From Candidatus Acidiferrum typicum (GTDB lineage: Bacteria > Acidobacteriota > Terriglobia > Acidiferrales > UBA7541), in the NCBI GenBank assembly GCA_002478115.1, contig DLMH01000135.1, forward strand, positions 1-47,479: a DNA stretch of 47,479 bases, written 5' to 3'. Below the pieces are notes generated by a model. The model saw nothing but the letters and a program-made list of their open reading frames with translations, was not told the DNA's origin and ran no database searches. The translations under genes were made by a program, and so were the position numbers. Shown here in pieces: positions 17,214-26,834 of the stretch; position 1 is the stretch's first letter, and every line of letters starts with the position of its first letter.

Positions 17214-19136
17214 ATGTCAGCCGTCCCAAGCACGTGTCCCTTTTGCTCCTGTGGTTGCGGATTTTACCTGTTAACGAATAACGGACAACTGGTCGGCGTG
17301 GCACCGAGCGAAACCCATCCGGTGTCCTCAGGAAGGCTTTGCGCCAGGGGCTGGAGCGCGCATGAGGCTGCCTTGTGGGGTGACCGGTTGAGGCAGCCGC
17401 TGCTTCGGCAGAACGGCAAGCCGGAGTCTGTTTCATGGGATGAGGCGCTTGATCACATTGCAGGGCGCCTCAAGGCGTTGATCGACGCGGGCAAGCCGGT
17501 CGGAGTTCTGGGTTCTCCCAGGGCAACCAATGAGGAGAATTACCTGGCAGGCAAGCTTGCGAGGGCTGGTCTCCAAACCAACAACGTCGATTTTTCCTAC
17601 CATTCCATCTGTGGCCCGCTATTTGCGGGCCTTGAGGAAGTATGTGGCGAACACACTCCTACAACCAGCCTAAATGACATCGCATCAAGTCAGACAATCT
17701 TGCTGATTGAGGGTAACTTAGCCGAGACACACCCACGGGCGGCATCATCGGTGATGAAGGCAGTGGAAAAAGGCGCTCACCTTGTCACCATAGGCTACAG
17801 AATAACGCAAATGGCACGCCTGTCATCCCTCCACCTGCAGACCACCCCTGGAAATGAGCGTGAAGCGATCAATGGTCTTCTGGCCGCCATCCTTGACCTA
17901 CGGCGGCAAGATCGGACGTCCGTAGCAGTCCGTGGCGAGGGATATGAAGCACTTTGGCGAGATGTAAAGAGTGTCAAGAGGACCGAAGAATTGCGCCAGG
18001 CCGCGGAGTGGATCGCGCGTGCCGAGCGGGCGACATTCCTGCTGGCATGCACCGGCGGACAGGGCGATCAGCCTCAAAAAGATGCCGCCGCTTTTGCCAC
18101 GCTGGCCGCCATCACCGGACATCTGGACAGGCCCGGTTCAGGACTCTTGCCGCTTCTGGCGCGGAGCAATGTCCGAGGGGCGTGCGATATGGGAGTCATA
18201 CCGGAACGCCTGCCCGGTTACGATCCGTTGGACGACGAACGAGCTCGGCAACGTCTGCAGGACCTCTGGGGCAAGAAACTGCCCTCGGATCACGGATGGG
18301 GTGCAGAAAACCTATTGCAGTCTGTGAGCGGACTAATTGTCGTGGCGGACGATCCTCCATCCGTCGTCCGGATGGGACGGCGCGCAATGGCCGCCATGGG
18401 GAGGATCGAGTTCTTAGTGGTCTTGGATGCCTTTGTCACGCCCACCGTGCGGATCGCCCACGCCGTACTACCGATTGCCAACTTTGCTGAGACCGAAGGA
18501 ACACTCACCAACATGGAAGGCAGGGTACAGAGACTTCGTACGGCGACCAATCCGCCTGGGGAAGCGAGAATCGGCTGGCAGGTGCTTGCTGAGCTCTGCG
18601 CCAGGTTCGACGTCGGCAACTCATACACTTCAGCAACAGACGTGCTCTGCGAGATCGCACAGGCGGCGCCTCGATACGCCGGGATAGAACAACGGCTGTC
18701 AGAGGGCGGATGGGGCGGTGCCTTGCTTAAGGATTCTGATAACGCGAAGTTCGTAGTCCATCCCACCGGGGCCACAGGGGCGGCAGCGCTGGCATTTGCT
18801 GGGCGCCCACACGTGCTGGCGTGTGATGGTGCTTTTGACTGGGGACGCGACCCACTCGTTTTGTTCTCGCCGACTCTAAGTCGCGACTATCAATCAGAGC
18901 GAAAGTTCTTTCCCAATGGTTTCGTTGAAATGTGCGAACGCGATGTGGACGCACTCAACCTAGGTGGGCAACGGCACGTTAGGTTGACCTCCGTCCATGG
19001 GGATGCGGTAGTTCCAATTCGGGTACGAACGGATCTCAAGCCCGGTGTGCTTTCTGTACCTTACGCGTTCCGCGATCATGTGGCCAGCGTGTTGGGCAGT
19101 GACAGTGTAACGGCCGTAAACGTAGAACCGCCATAA
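17214..19136 (+). CDS. FdhF-like molybdopterin/Fe-S protein lacking formate dehydrogenase catalytic residues
   Basis: Overall this 640-residue protein follows E. coli formate dehydrogenase H (715 residues). It has an N-terminal [4Fe-4S] motif with C8, C11, C15 and C43, SWDEAL, then NVRGACDMG and the C-terminal molybdopterin-binding domain. An alignment from memory over the segment TNNVD...AGL is ungapped. It puts Ile132 at the Sec140 position, Cys133 at His141, Arg45 at Lys44 and Leu315 at Arg333. The residues that bind Mo/W and formate are thus replaced, while the Fe-S cysteines remain. There is no in-frame TGA, so selenocysteine is excluded. It starts the hydrogenase operon. Either it acts on another substrate through Cys133, or it is a redox relay like NuoG of complex I, itself a degenerate relative. 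No fdhD is in the window. Confidence 0.8.
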   Translation: MSAVPSTCPFCSCGCGFYLLTNNGQLVGVAPSETHPVSSGRLCARGWSAHEAALWGDRLRQPLLRQNGKPESVSWDEALDHIAGRLKALIDAGKPVGVLGSPRATNEENYLAGKLARAGLQTNNVDFSYHSICGPLFAGLEEVCGEHTPTTSLNDIASSQTILLIEGNLAETHPRAASSVMKAVEKGAHLVTIGYRITQMARLSSLHLQTTPGNEREAINGLLAAILDLRRQDRTSVAVRGEGYEALWRDVKSVKRTEELRQAAEWIARAERATFLLACTGGQGDQPQKDAAAFATLAAITGHLDRPGSGLLPLLARSNVRGACDMGVIPERLPGYDPLDDERARQRLQDLWGKKLPSDHGWGAENLLQSVSGLIVVADDPPSVVRMGRRAMAAMGRIEFLVVLDAFVTPTVRIAHAVLPIANFAETEGTLTNMEGRVQRLRTATNPPGEARIGWQVLAELCARFDVGNSYTSATDVLCEIAQAAPRYAGIEQRLSEGGWGGALLKDSDNAKFVVHPTGATGAAALAFAGRPHVLACDGAFDWGRDPLVLFSPTLSRDYQSERKFFPNGFVEMCERDVDALNLGGQRHVRLTSVHGDAVVPIRVRTDLKPGVLSVPYAFRDHVASVLGSDSVTAVNVEPP

Positions 19137-19146
19137 GAGACCGTCG

Positions 19147-20187
19147 ATGGCCTTCGCGATAGAAAGACAAGCTATAACGAAATGGCTCCAGAAGTTACTA
19201 GAGTCTGGAGAGGTCATCGCTCCCGTTCGTGGCCCGTGCGGCGACATACTCTTCTCAACCATCCATTCCCCCGAGAAGGTGGAGTGGAACTTCCAGAATC
19301 CACTTCATCCACCAAAGCAATTTGTCCTGCCTCAAACCGACCCCATTGTTAAGATCAAACGCAACGGTGAGCGCCACGAAGTTGCGCCGACGTACGACGA
19401 TACCCGCCGATTTCTTTTCAACGTACGTAGCTGTGATGCCAAAGGAATCGCATTCCTGACTCGAATGTACGAGATGGAGCCCGCGGACGCCTCGTACCTT
19501 CGGCGCGCTAACAACCTCACGATCATCAGCTTGGCCTGCAACATTCCCTGCCCATTGGGCTTCTGCGTTTGCACTGACTCGGGGCCCTTTTTGAGGGACA
19601 GTTATGACGTTCAACTGACCGATCTGGGTGAGAGCTATCTCGTCGAGGTTGGTAGTGAAAAGGGTGAAACCGCATTGTCTGGTGTTCCAAACCTCTTCCA
19701 CCCAGCTACGGAAGACGAAGTGTCGCAGCGAAAGCGACTGGAGATAGAGGCGAAAAACCATTTTGAGCAAGAGACCTGCCATTTTGCTTCCGCCATGAGG
19801 CGCATTTCGACCGGGCGTGTGCAAGATGCGCTGTGGGAAAAGATGAGCGACTCGTGCCTGGAATGCGGCGGATGCAACATGGTTTGCCCCACCTGTTACT
19901 GCTTCAGCGTAAAGGATCTCGGCCGGGTTGGAGCCTGGGTTCGCTGCCGTATGTGGGATTCCTGCCAGTACGCTGCCTTCACGCTGGAAGCTTCGGGACA
20001 TAACCCCCGCGCACATCGGAAGGAGCGGATGAAGCGACGTTTCTTCCATAAAGTAAGTGCGCAGTACTACCAGCGTGACGGCATGGTGGGGTGCGTCGGC
20101 TGCGGGCGATGCATCAAGGTATGTCTTGGCGCCACGAACATGCCTGCGGTTGTTGGTGCAATCAGGAAGGGGAAATGGAATGAATGA
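19147..20187 (+). CDS. HydB/AsrA-like 4Fe-4S dicluster electron-transfer subunit
   Basis: A 346-residue protein like the beta subunit of group 3b sulfhydrogenases and anaerobic sulfite reductase subunit A. The N-terminal two thirds form the family domain, with a cysteine group CNIPCPLGFCVC near residues 133-144. Two ferredoxin-type clusters follow: CLECGGCNMVCPTC (about 237-250) and CVGCGRCIKVC (about 317-327). In the known complexes this subunit carries electrons between the flavoprotein and the catalytic part. It starts ten bases after the FdhF-like gene and overlaps the flavoprotein gene by eight bases, so the three are probably made together. No signal peptide is seen; it should face the cytoplasm. 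Confidence 0.85.
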   Translation: MAFAIERQAITKWLQKLLESGEVIAPVRGPCGDILFSTIHSPEKVEWNFQNPLHPPKQFVLPQTDPIVKIKRNGERHEVAPTYDDTRRFLFNVRSCDAKGIAFLTRMYEMEPADASYLRRANNLTIISLACNIPCPLGFCVCTDSGPFLRDSYDVQLTDLGESYLVEVGSEKGETALSGVPNLFHPATEDEVSQRKRLEIEAKNHFEQETCHFASAMRRISTGRVQDALWEKMSDSCLECGGCNMVCPTCYCFSVKDLGRVGAWVRCRMWDSCQYAAFTLEASGHNPRAHRKERMKRRFFHKVSAQYYQRDGMVGCVGCGRCIKVCLGATNMPAVVGAIRKGKWNE

Positions 20188-21001
20188 TACGTTCCTTCCA
20201 GATATTGCGCGTCTGGTGGATGTCCGGGACGAGACGCCCGACACCAAGACGTTTACATTGCACTTCCGCGATTTGAAGAACAGGGAGGACTTCCATTTCC
20301 TCCCCGGGCAATTCCTGGAGCTGTCCGTGTTCGGTTACGGCGAGGCTCCTTTTTGCATCGCCTCAAGCCCGACTCGGCCGGACACATTGGAAACCACGGT
20401 CAGACGCACCGGGCAGTTGACCGATGCGCTGCACAGGCTTGGGAATGGCGAGGAGGTAGGGGTACGCGGTCCCTTCGGCAATGGATTCGACGTGGAAGCA
20501 GCACGCGGCAGGGACTTGCTATTTGTGGCCGGCGGCATTGGGCTGCCACCGTTGCGTAGCTTGATTTGGAATGTCCTGGATGAGCGCTCCCGGTTTGGCA
20601 AAGTGACGATCCTTTACGGTGCTCGCACGCCGGCGGACTTGGTCTACAAGCAGGAACTCAAAGAATGGGGAAAGCGTTCGGATGTGGAACTCCACTTTAC
20701 TGTGGACATGGCTGATGCAAGTTGGACGGGGAATGTTGGGGTAGTCTCCACTTTATTCAGACAGATCAGCCTCAAGCCGGAGTCCACCATTGCATACGTT
20801 TGTGGGCCGCCCATCATGATCAGGTTCGTTGTCCAGGATCTCCTTGCGCTTGGGTTCAAAGCAGAAGCGGTCATATCGACCTTGGAACGCATGATGCAGT
20901 GTGGCATTGGAAAATGCAATCACTGTGCCATCGGTCATCGCTATGTATGCCGCGACGGCCCGGTTTTCAACTACAGCCAGATCCGGGAGTTGGTCGAGTA
21001 G
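20180..21001 (+). CDS. HydG/AsrB-like FAD/NAD(P) oxidoreductase with 2Fe-2S site
   Basis: A 273-residue flavoprotein of the ferredoxin-NADP reductase superfamily, as in sulfhydrogenase gamma subunits, AsrB and PyrK-type proteins. The FAD domain has FLPGQFLEL and GPFGNGF. The NAD(P) domain has FVAGGIGLPPLRSL, YGARTPADL and VCGPPIMI. The C-terminus binds a [2Fe-2S] cluster through CGIGKCNHC and a fourth cysteine eight residues later. The start is ATG 20180, after AGGAAGGGG (20164-20172), overlapping the previous gene; an upstream in-frame start at 20057 lies inside that gene and is rejected. Expected role: exchange electrons between NAD(P)H and the Fe-S chain of the hydrogenase complex. About 130 bases without a gene follow before the protease. 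Confidence 0.88.
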   Translation: MNDTFLPDIARLVDVRDETPDTKTFTLHFRDLKNREDFHFLPGQFLELSVFGYGEAPFCIASSPTRPDTLETTVRRTGQLTDALHRLGNGEEVGVRGPFGNGFDVEAARGRDLLFVAGGIGLPPLRSLIWNVLDERSRFGKVTILYGARTPADLVYKQELKEWGKRSDVELHFTVDMADASWTGNVGVVSTLFRQISLKPESTIAYVCGPPIMIRFVVQDLLALGFKAEAVISTLERMMQCGIGKCNHCAIGHRYVCRDGPVFNYSQIRELVE

Positions 21002-21133
21002 AGAAATTCTCAGGCACGCTTCCCCGTTTCTGGTCTTTTTCTTGAATGCCGGACCAAGCTGTCCGAGAACCGCAAGGAGCGGTAGCACGGAGCGAGTGTG
21101 GGATCGACTTTCATTCGCGCACGGGTCGAGAGT

Positions 21134-21658
21134 ATGAATCTACAAGAAGAACTTGCCGCTGCGATGCAAGGCACCGTGGTCGTGATGGGCATCGGCAATC
21201 CTTGCCGTGGTGACGACGCAGCCGGTAGCCTTGTGGCCAGAAAGATCAGCGATGTCCCCGGCGTGCACGTGATCGACGCCCAGGACGTCCCAGAGAACTA
21301 TCTTTGCCAGGTGGCGGATCAGCGGCCCGACACGGTCGTGCTGATTGACTCCGTCGACCTGAAGTCCGCACCTGGCTCCGTGGCGTTCTTAGATAAGGAT
21401 CAAACGGCTGCTTACTGGCCGAGCACACACCGCGTGCCCATAAGCCTGCTGATGAACTACCTCGAGCGAGAGACCCATACCCGCGTACTTCTGATTGCGA
21501 TTCAGCCGCGTCAAACGGCTTTCTTGCAACCGATGAGCGCAGCGGTGTCTTCGAGCGTCGAGGCCATCGCCGGCGTGTTGAAAGAGGTTATCGCGGTGCG
21601 GCAGATGCCTGCTCAAACCGGATTCACAAGTCGATTAAGCTCAAAGGAGCCCAGTTGA
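21134..21658 (+). CDS. hycI: HycI/HyaD-type [NiFe] hydrogenase maturation protease
   Basis: An endopeptidase that removes the C-terminal tail of the hydrogenase large subunit after nickel insertion. The 174-residue protein has VVMGIGNPCRGDDAAG near residues 16-31, with the Glu/Asp nickel-sensing region, and VVLIDSVDL (about 75-83) with the second acidic ligand; a His at about 102 fits the third. Its likely substrate is the large subunit at 25128, which keeps a 33-residue tail after DPCFSCTER. The start is ATG 21134; a longer frame from 21098 has no ribosome-binding site. It ends in a four-base overlap with the next gene. The general hyp maturation genes are not in the window. Confidence 0.88.
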   Translation: MNLQEELAAAMQGTVVVMGIGNPCRGDDAAGSLVARKISDVPGVHVIDAQDVPENYLCQVADQRPDTVVLIDSVDLKSAPGSVAFLDKDQTAAYWPSTHRVPISLLMNYLERETHTRVLLIAIQPRQTAFLQPMSAAVSSSVEAIAGVLKEVIAVRQMPAQTGFTSRLSSKEPS

Positions 21659-23115
21659 TCACGCCAGTTGCAGTCCTCATGCTGATTTTACCTGCCGTGG
21701 GAGCCCTCCTGTCCGTGGTTCTGAAAAGACGCGCCCGCCCCGCTGCGGTAATGACTGCGACAATTACAACTGGCCTGGCTGTATGGCTCACACTCTCCAC
21801 CTTCGGCGCTCCTTACACCAGAATGTTGGGGGATCTTCCCTGGCTGCACGGCATCGTTGATACGCCCATTCTGGGAATTTTCGTCGATCCCTTGGCATCT
21901 CTAATGTTGCTGGTCGTGGTGCCGATCGGGTTGCTCACCGTCCTCTATTCGACCGCGTACCTTACAGACAAAAACCGGGAGCACCCGGTAGGGAGTGAGC
22001 ATTACGGTCGGTACTATTTCTGGCTCCTGTTGTTCATCACCAGCATGGTGGGGATGGCAGTTTCGCCTAATTTCCTTCAGTTCTTCGCCTTTTGGGAACT
22101 GACCACTTTGTGTTCGTGGGCGCTCATCTCTTTTCACCAGAACGAGCGAAGCTTGCGGGCGGGGTTCAAAGCTCTACTGATGACCTCCGCCGGCAGCGCT
22201 TTTTTCCTATTGGCCATTCTTATTATTTTTGTACGCACCAACTCATTTGATTTCTCAGCTCTCAGTAAGCTGCCCGATGGTCTGAGGTCGTGGGTTTTCC
22301 TCTTTTTCCTGATTGCCGCCTGGGCGAAGGCGGCGCAGGTCCCCCTGCAAACCTGGCTGCCTGACGCCATGGAGGCTCCGACTCCTATTAGCGCTTACCT
22401 CCACGCGGCAGCGATGGTCAAAGCCGGGGTCTACCTGATGGCCAGGACAGTGAGCAGCGGATGGGGAATTCCCCCGAAGATCTCATTGCTCATGGGCGGC
22501 ATGGCGCTACTCACGATTTTCGTCGCTCTCTCCTTCTACTTCGTTCAGGATGACCTGAAGCGGCTGCTGGCTTATTCGACCATCGCGCATCTCGGCTACG
22601 TGCTACTCGGCATCGCGATAGGAGGCCTGGGAGCAACCCTGGGTTTCCGGGGCGGTGTCTTGCACATCATCTGTCATGGTTACAGCAAGGCGACCTTATT
22701 CTTTTGCGCAGGAAACATAGCCTACGTCACCGGGACTCGCAATATATCGGAGCTGCGTGGCCTGGGAAGAAGCATGCCTCTTACGGCTACCGCATTTTTC
22801 ATCGGGCTCCTGAGCGTCACCGGAGTTCCACCGTTTGCCTGCTTCTGGAGCAAGTTCATGATCCTCTCGGGTGCCATGCGGCTTGGCGGTCCGATTGGAC
22901 CGCTCATCCTTGTTCTCATTCTCAGCGAAACTCTGATCTCCTTCGGTTGGATGCTCTACGTCGGGCAGAAAATCTTCTTGGGCGCACCCCTGGCAACAGC
23001 TCAAGTTCCGAGCGATATCCCTTGGGCGATGAACGTCACTTTGATCATCCTGATGATCGGCTGTGTAGCAGCCCCGCTTGTGGGCATGCCCTTAGTGCAG
23101 TTGATGGGAAAATAG
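21655..23115 (+). CDS. hyfD: HyfD-like antiporter-type membrane subunit (NuoL/M family)
   Basis: A polytopic membrane subunit related to complex I NuoL/M/N and Mrp antiporters, 486 residues with about 14 helices. Ion-path residues are in place: Glu of FWELTTL in helix 5, Lys of WAKAAQVPLQTWLPDAMEAP in helix 7, and Lys of AAMVKAGVYL in helix 8. It is one of three such subunits in this operon, the number typical of Hyf (hydrogenase-4) complexes. HyfD versus HyfF is assigned by length and order only. It starts with TTG at 21655, overlapping the protease stop, and AAAGGAG (21643-21649) supports that start. Confidence 0.85.
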   Translation: MITPVAVLMLILPAVGALLSVVLKRRARPAAVMTATITTGLAVWLTLSTFGAPYTRMLGDLPWLHGIVDTPILGIFVDPLASLMLLVVVPIGLLTVLYSTAYLTDKNREHPVGSEHYGRYYFWLLLFITSMVGMAVSPNFLQFFAFWELTTLCSWALISFHQNERSLRAGFKALLMTSAGSAFFLLAILIIFVRTNSFDFSALSKLPDGLRSWVFLFFLIAAWAKAAQVPLQTWLPDAMEAPTPISAYLHAAAMVKAGVYLMARTVSSGWGIPPKISLLMGGMALLTIFVALSFYFVQDDLKRLLAYSTIAHLGYVLLGIAIGGLGATLGFRGGVLHIICHGYSKATLFFCAGNIAYVTGTRNISELRGLGRSMPLTATAFFIGLLSVTGVPPFACFWSKFMILSGAMRLGGPIGPLILVLILSETLISFGWMLYVGQKIFLGAPLATAQVPSDIPWAMNVTLIILMIGCVAAPLVGMPLVQLMGK

Positions 23116-23116
23116 A

Positions 23117-25117
23117 ATGGTTAATGCCGTTCACCACGTCGAAGTCAGCATCGTAATCCTAATTGTGGGGTCACTGGTGAGCTTGCTCTTTGCGCGCAGG
23201 CGGAAGCTATGCGGTTGGGTCAGTTTCGCTTTCGTTTGTGCCTCCTCCGTGTACACCGGGCTCGCAGTCGCAGGAGCATGCACGGTGGCGTCAGGCGAGC
23301 ATTCGATCCTGTCGTTGCCCCAACTGGGTTCCAGTCTCACGTTGCGGATTGATCCACTAAGCGCCATCTTCTTGGCCATTGTTGCGGTGATTGCTCTCCT
23401 GAGCACGCTGTACTCCGTCCGGTACATGGAGCACTACGCGCACGATAAGGTCGCGAAGTTCTTCCCAATTCTTCTCCTCTGCGTGGCCAGCATGACGGGA
23501 GTTCTTGTGTGCACGGATTTCCTGTTTTTCCTCATCTTCTGGGAATCGATGACACTGACTTCATACTTCCTGGTGACGTTCGAGAGTGAGAACGCAGCGA
23601 GCCAGCGAGCAGGCCTGAAGTATTTCATCATCACCCACGGCGCAACGCTTTGCATGGCGGCAGCGGCACTGTTGCTCTGGAGGACGTCTGGCTCGTTTTC
23701 TTTCGACGCCATCCGGCAAACTCTGTCCGCGATGTTGACCGCTCGACCGTTCCTGGCCAACGCCATCATCTTTCTCTTCTTCTTGGGGTTTGCTACCAAG
23801 GCAGGCCTCCTGCCCATGGGCGATTGGCTTCCCGATGCACACCCCGTTGCGCCCTCGGGTATGAGCGCCACGCTCTCGGGTGCACTCGTCAAACTTGGAA
23901 TATATGGGCTGATCCGTCTCTTTTGCTCTTTTCTGGTTGTCTCGCCGTCGCTCAAAATATGGGGAATAATTCTGGCACTCGCCGGTACAGGATCGCTTTT
24001 CGTCGGGACTTTGACCGCCCTGCGGCAGACCGACACCAAGCGGCTGATGGCCTTCCACACTATCGGGCAAATCGGTTACATCTGCCTCGGACTCGGAGTG
24101 GGGGTCTACTGTCTCGATATGTACCCGGCCCTCGCCACGATTGCTCTCGCGGGCGCGATTTTACATGCTGTGAACCACGCCTGCTTCAAGTCCTGCTTGT
24201 TCCTCGGTGCCGGGTCAGTGCTCTACCGGACCGGCGAGCGCGACATGGATAAGCTGGGCGGCTTGGCGGCTTTCATGCCCTACACTACCGGCACGACAAC
24301 CATAGCCTCATTGAGCATCGCGGGGGTGCCGCCCCTAAATGGGTTCACCAGCAAATGGCTAATCGTCGCCGGGTGCCTATTGACAGGGATGCGCTTCCCC
24401 TTGTTCCTGGTGCTGGGCTTGATAGCGCTTTTCATCTCGCTCGCCACGCTCGCTTCCTTCCTGAAAGTGCTCGGATCAGTCTTCCTCGGCAGGGCTGATG
24501 AGAACCTCGGAATAAAGGAAGTGCCGATATCCATGATCGTGCCCCAGGTCGTGCTCGCCGCCCTGTGTGTACTGTTGGGCATCTTTCCACAGCTCGTGTT
24601 GCGCTTCGTTGGGCATGCCATCGAGGGGGTTACTGCTATGCCGGTCGCGGGGGTGAACGCGAGCCGGATGTGGGGCGGCCTCTTCCTGATCGACGGCTCA
24701 CCAGTCGCGTTCTGGTCGCCTCTGGCCATTCTGACGGTCCTGGCAGTCCTGGCGTTGCTCTCTTATGCGATTCAGCGCGCGGGCGGAGCCCGGACGAGGT
24801 CCGTGCCCGTCTGGTACTGCGGAGAAGAGCACGCAGCTGCCACAGTCCGCTACCCCGCCAGCAGCTTCTACCTGCCCTTCAAACACGCGTTCCAGGGGAT
24901 CTATCCCAGTGGAAAAGTGCATGTGCCGAAATTCCCTGCACCCCTTCGCCGCGCGCTGGATTTTGACCAATGGCTGTATAGGCCGACAGTCAAAGTTATT
25001 GACACAGCCGCAGACCGCATCAGCAGAACGCACGTCGGAATCCTGCAAATCTATCTTCTGTGGATAGTCATTGGCGCCATCGTAGTGACTGGAATCCTGT
25101 TGTGGGTGAGGGGCTGA
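23117..25117 (+). CDS. hyfB: HyfB-like antiporter-type membrane subunit
   Basis: The largest membrane subunit, 666 residues, close to E. coli HyfB (672). The NuoL/M-type core has Glu in FWESMTLTSYF, Lys in KAGLLPMGDWLPDAHP and Lys in GALVKLGIYG, all expected for ion translocation. It is followed by the long C-terminal extension typical of HyfB/HycC, containing WYCGEEH and an amphipathic stretch before a last helix (LLWIVIGAIVVTGILLWV). It starts one base after the previous stop and ends ten bases before the large-subunit start. Expected role: proton or sodium transport driven by the hydrogenase reaction. Confidence 0.88.
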   Translation: MVNAVHHVEVSIVILIVGSLVSLLFARRRKLCGWVSFAFVCASSVYTGLAVAGACTVASGEHSILSLPQLGSSLTLRIDPLSAIFLAIVAVIALLSTLYSVRYMEHYAHDKVAKFFPILLLCVASMTGVLVCTDFLFFLIFWESMTLTSYFLVTFESENAASQRAGLKYFIITHGATLCMAAAALLLWRTSGSFSFDAIRQTLSAMLTARPFLANAIIFLFFLGFATKAGLLPMGDWLPDAHPVAPSGMSATLSGALVKLGIYGLIRLFCSFLVVSPSLKIWGIILALAGTGSLFVGTLTALRQTDTKRLMAFHTIGQIGYICLGLGVGVYCLDMYPALATIALAGAILHAVNHACFKSCLFLGAGSVLYRTGERDMDKLGGLAAFMPYTTGTTTIASLSIAGVPPLNGFTSKWLIVAGCLLTGMRFPLFLVLGLIALFISLATLASFLKVLGSVFLGRADENLGIKEVPISMIVPQVVLAALCVLLGIFPQLVLRFVGHAIEGVTAMPVAGVNASRMWGGLFLIDGSPVAFWSPLAILTVLAVLALLSYAIQRAGGARTRSVPVWYCGEEHAAATVRYPASSFYLPFKHAFQGIYPSGKVHVPKFPAPLRRALDFDQWLYRPTVKVIDTAADRISRTHVGILQIYLLWIVIGAIVVTGILLWVRG

Positions 25118-25127
25118 GGAGGTGGGC

Positions 25128-26834
25128 ATGAGTACTCCAGATCAGGTGACCGTTACGCGAGTTAAGGAAACAGTCGCCGCGCGCAGCGACGGTGCTCTCC
25201 TGTCAGCGACCGTACCTCACGCCGATACCCTCCAGTTCACGATCGAGAAGACGGCCATGCGAGCCGTCGTGGAGGGGCTGGTCAACGAGTTGCAGGCGCG
25301 CTTCATGATTTCAGTGGGAACTGATAAGAGACCCCTAACCGGCGACTTCGCGATTGTGCATCTGTTTTCGCTCGACCCTGAGCATCTCTACGTTCTGCTC
25401 GAATCTCCCGTGTCCGAAAAAGACCTGAGGATTGAATCGATCACCGAGGTCATCGCGGGGGCAAATTGGGCAGAACGGGAATTCCGGGATGCCATTGGCG
25501 TCCATCCCGAGGGGCATCCGGATCCACGCCGACTGCTCTTGGCAGACGATTGGCCGGAAGGTGTGTATCCCCTGCGGAGAGATTTTCCTTACAACTATCG
25601 GCCTCCGCGTGCTGAAAATGTACGCCCGCAAATGCGTGAACCACCCCCGGGCGCGAGCGTGCTGCCGATGGGACCTTTCTTTCCGGTTCTGGAAGAACCC
25701 GCCTACTGGCGCTTGTTCGTCGAAGGCGAGATGATCGTGGGATGCGATACCCGCCTCTTTTACAACCACCGCGGGATTGAAAAGCTGGGTGACAGCGCTC
25801 TGACCTACAACGAGATCCCATTCTTGGCCGAGAGAATATGCGGGATTTGCGGCTTCATTCATTCCACATGCTATTGCCAGGCCGTGGAGAAGGCTGCAGG
25901 CATCGAAGCGCCGCGCAGGGCCAGGTACATCCGAACGATCATGCTGGAGCTGGAACGCATCCACTCGCACCTGCTCTGGTTGGGCATTGCAGGGCACATT
26001 ATCGGTTTCGAGACGGTGCTCATGCAGACCTGGCGGATTCGTGAGCCAGTCATGTGGCTTTGTGAAGAGATTTCCGGGAACCGCAAGGCGTACGGAATGA
26101 ATACGATCGGTGGACTCAGGCGCGATCTCCCCGATCAGATAAAGCCAAAGCTCCTCGAGACGCTTGCCAAGGTGGAAAGGGAGGCGACAACAGTTCGCAA
26201 CGCCATCATTGGGGACACCACGTTGCATGCCAGGACCAGGGGAGTTGGCGTACTAACGAACGAGTGGGCGAAGAAAATCTGTGTCGTGGGCCCACCGGCC
26301 AGAGCTTCTGGGGTGGCGATCGATGCGCGGATCGATCACCCCTATGCGGCGTACGACGAGATACGTCCTCAGATTGCCACACAGGAGGCGGGTGATACGT
26401 GGGCGCGCGTGCTCGTGCGAGTCGCCGAGTTGCTGGACTCAATACGGTTGGTGCGCGAGGCTCTCGCGGCAATCCCTGGGGGTCCCATTTGCGCGGAGAT
26501 CAAGGAGGAGATACCCCCGGGTAGAGTCGGGGTGTCGGTGGTGGAGGCGCCGAGGGGCGAGGCACTGCATTTTGTCCAGACGGGCGGCGACAACCGCCCG
26601 TATCGGTGGAGAGTGCGTGCACCCACCTATCCGAATCTTCAGGCCATGCCGGCCATGGTCGCAAATGCAAACATCGCAGATGTACCAATCACGCTGGGAA
26701 GTCTCGATCCTTGCTTCTCGTGCACGGAGCGCCTTGAGACGCTCGACAAAAGGACGGGTGAAGTCAGGGTTTATTCCCACGCCGAGATCCTTGAGATCTC
26801 CAGAAGGAGAGCTCGCAGCGGAGGGGCGCGATGA
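25128..26834 (+). CDS. hyfG: Group 4 [NiFe] hydrogenase large subunit (HyfG/HycE type)
   Basis: The catalytic subunit, 568 residues like HyfG/HycE. A NuoC-like domain (about 20-170; ANWAEREFRDAIGVHPEGHP) is fused to a NuoD-like hydrogenase domain. Both nickel-binding motifs are intact: RICGICGFIH (L1) and DPCFSCTER (L2), so this is a hydrogenase and not a quinone-reducing relative. After the L2 Arg comes a 33-residue tail, the type of extension cut by HycI, with the protease gene three genes upstream. The ATG at 25128 follows GAGGAGGTG; a GTG at 25122 lies within that ribosome-binding site. It overlaps the next gene by four bases (ATGA). Confidence 0.93.
   Translation: MSTPDQVTVTRVKETVAARSDGALLSATVPHADTLQFTIEKTAMRAVVEGLVNELQARFMISVGTDKRPLTGDFAIVHLFSLDPEHLYVLLESPVSEKDLRIESITEVIAGANWAEREFRDAIGVHPEGHPDPRRLLLADDWPEGVYPLRRDFPYNYRPPRAENVRPQMREPPPGASVLPMGPFFPVLEEPAYWRLFVEGEMIVGCDTRLFYNHRGIEKLGDSALTYNEIPFLAERICGICGFIHSTCYCQAVEKAAGIEAPRRARYIRTIMLELERIHSHLLWLGIAGHIIGFETVLMQTWRIREPVMWLCEEISGNRKAYGMNTIGGLRRDLPDQIKPKLLETLAKVEREATTVRNAIIGDTTLHARTRGVGVLTNEWAKKICVVGPPARASGVAIDARIDHPYAAYDEIRPQIATQEAGDTWARVLVRVAELLDSIRLVREALAAIPGGPICAEIKEEIPPGRVGVSVVEAPRGEALHFVQTGGDNRPYRWRVRAPTYPNLQAMPAMVANANIADVPITLGSLDPCFSCTERLETLDKRTGEVRVYSHAEILEISRRRARSGGAR

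Noticed and set aside
17601..17620. Selenocysteine in the FdhF-like protein
   Set aside because: The codon at the Sec position is ATC (17607-17609), and no in-frame TGA exists before the normal stop.
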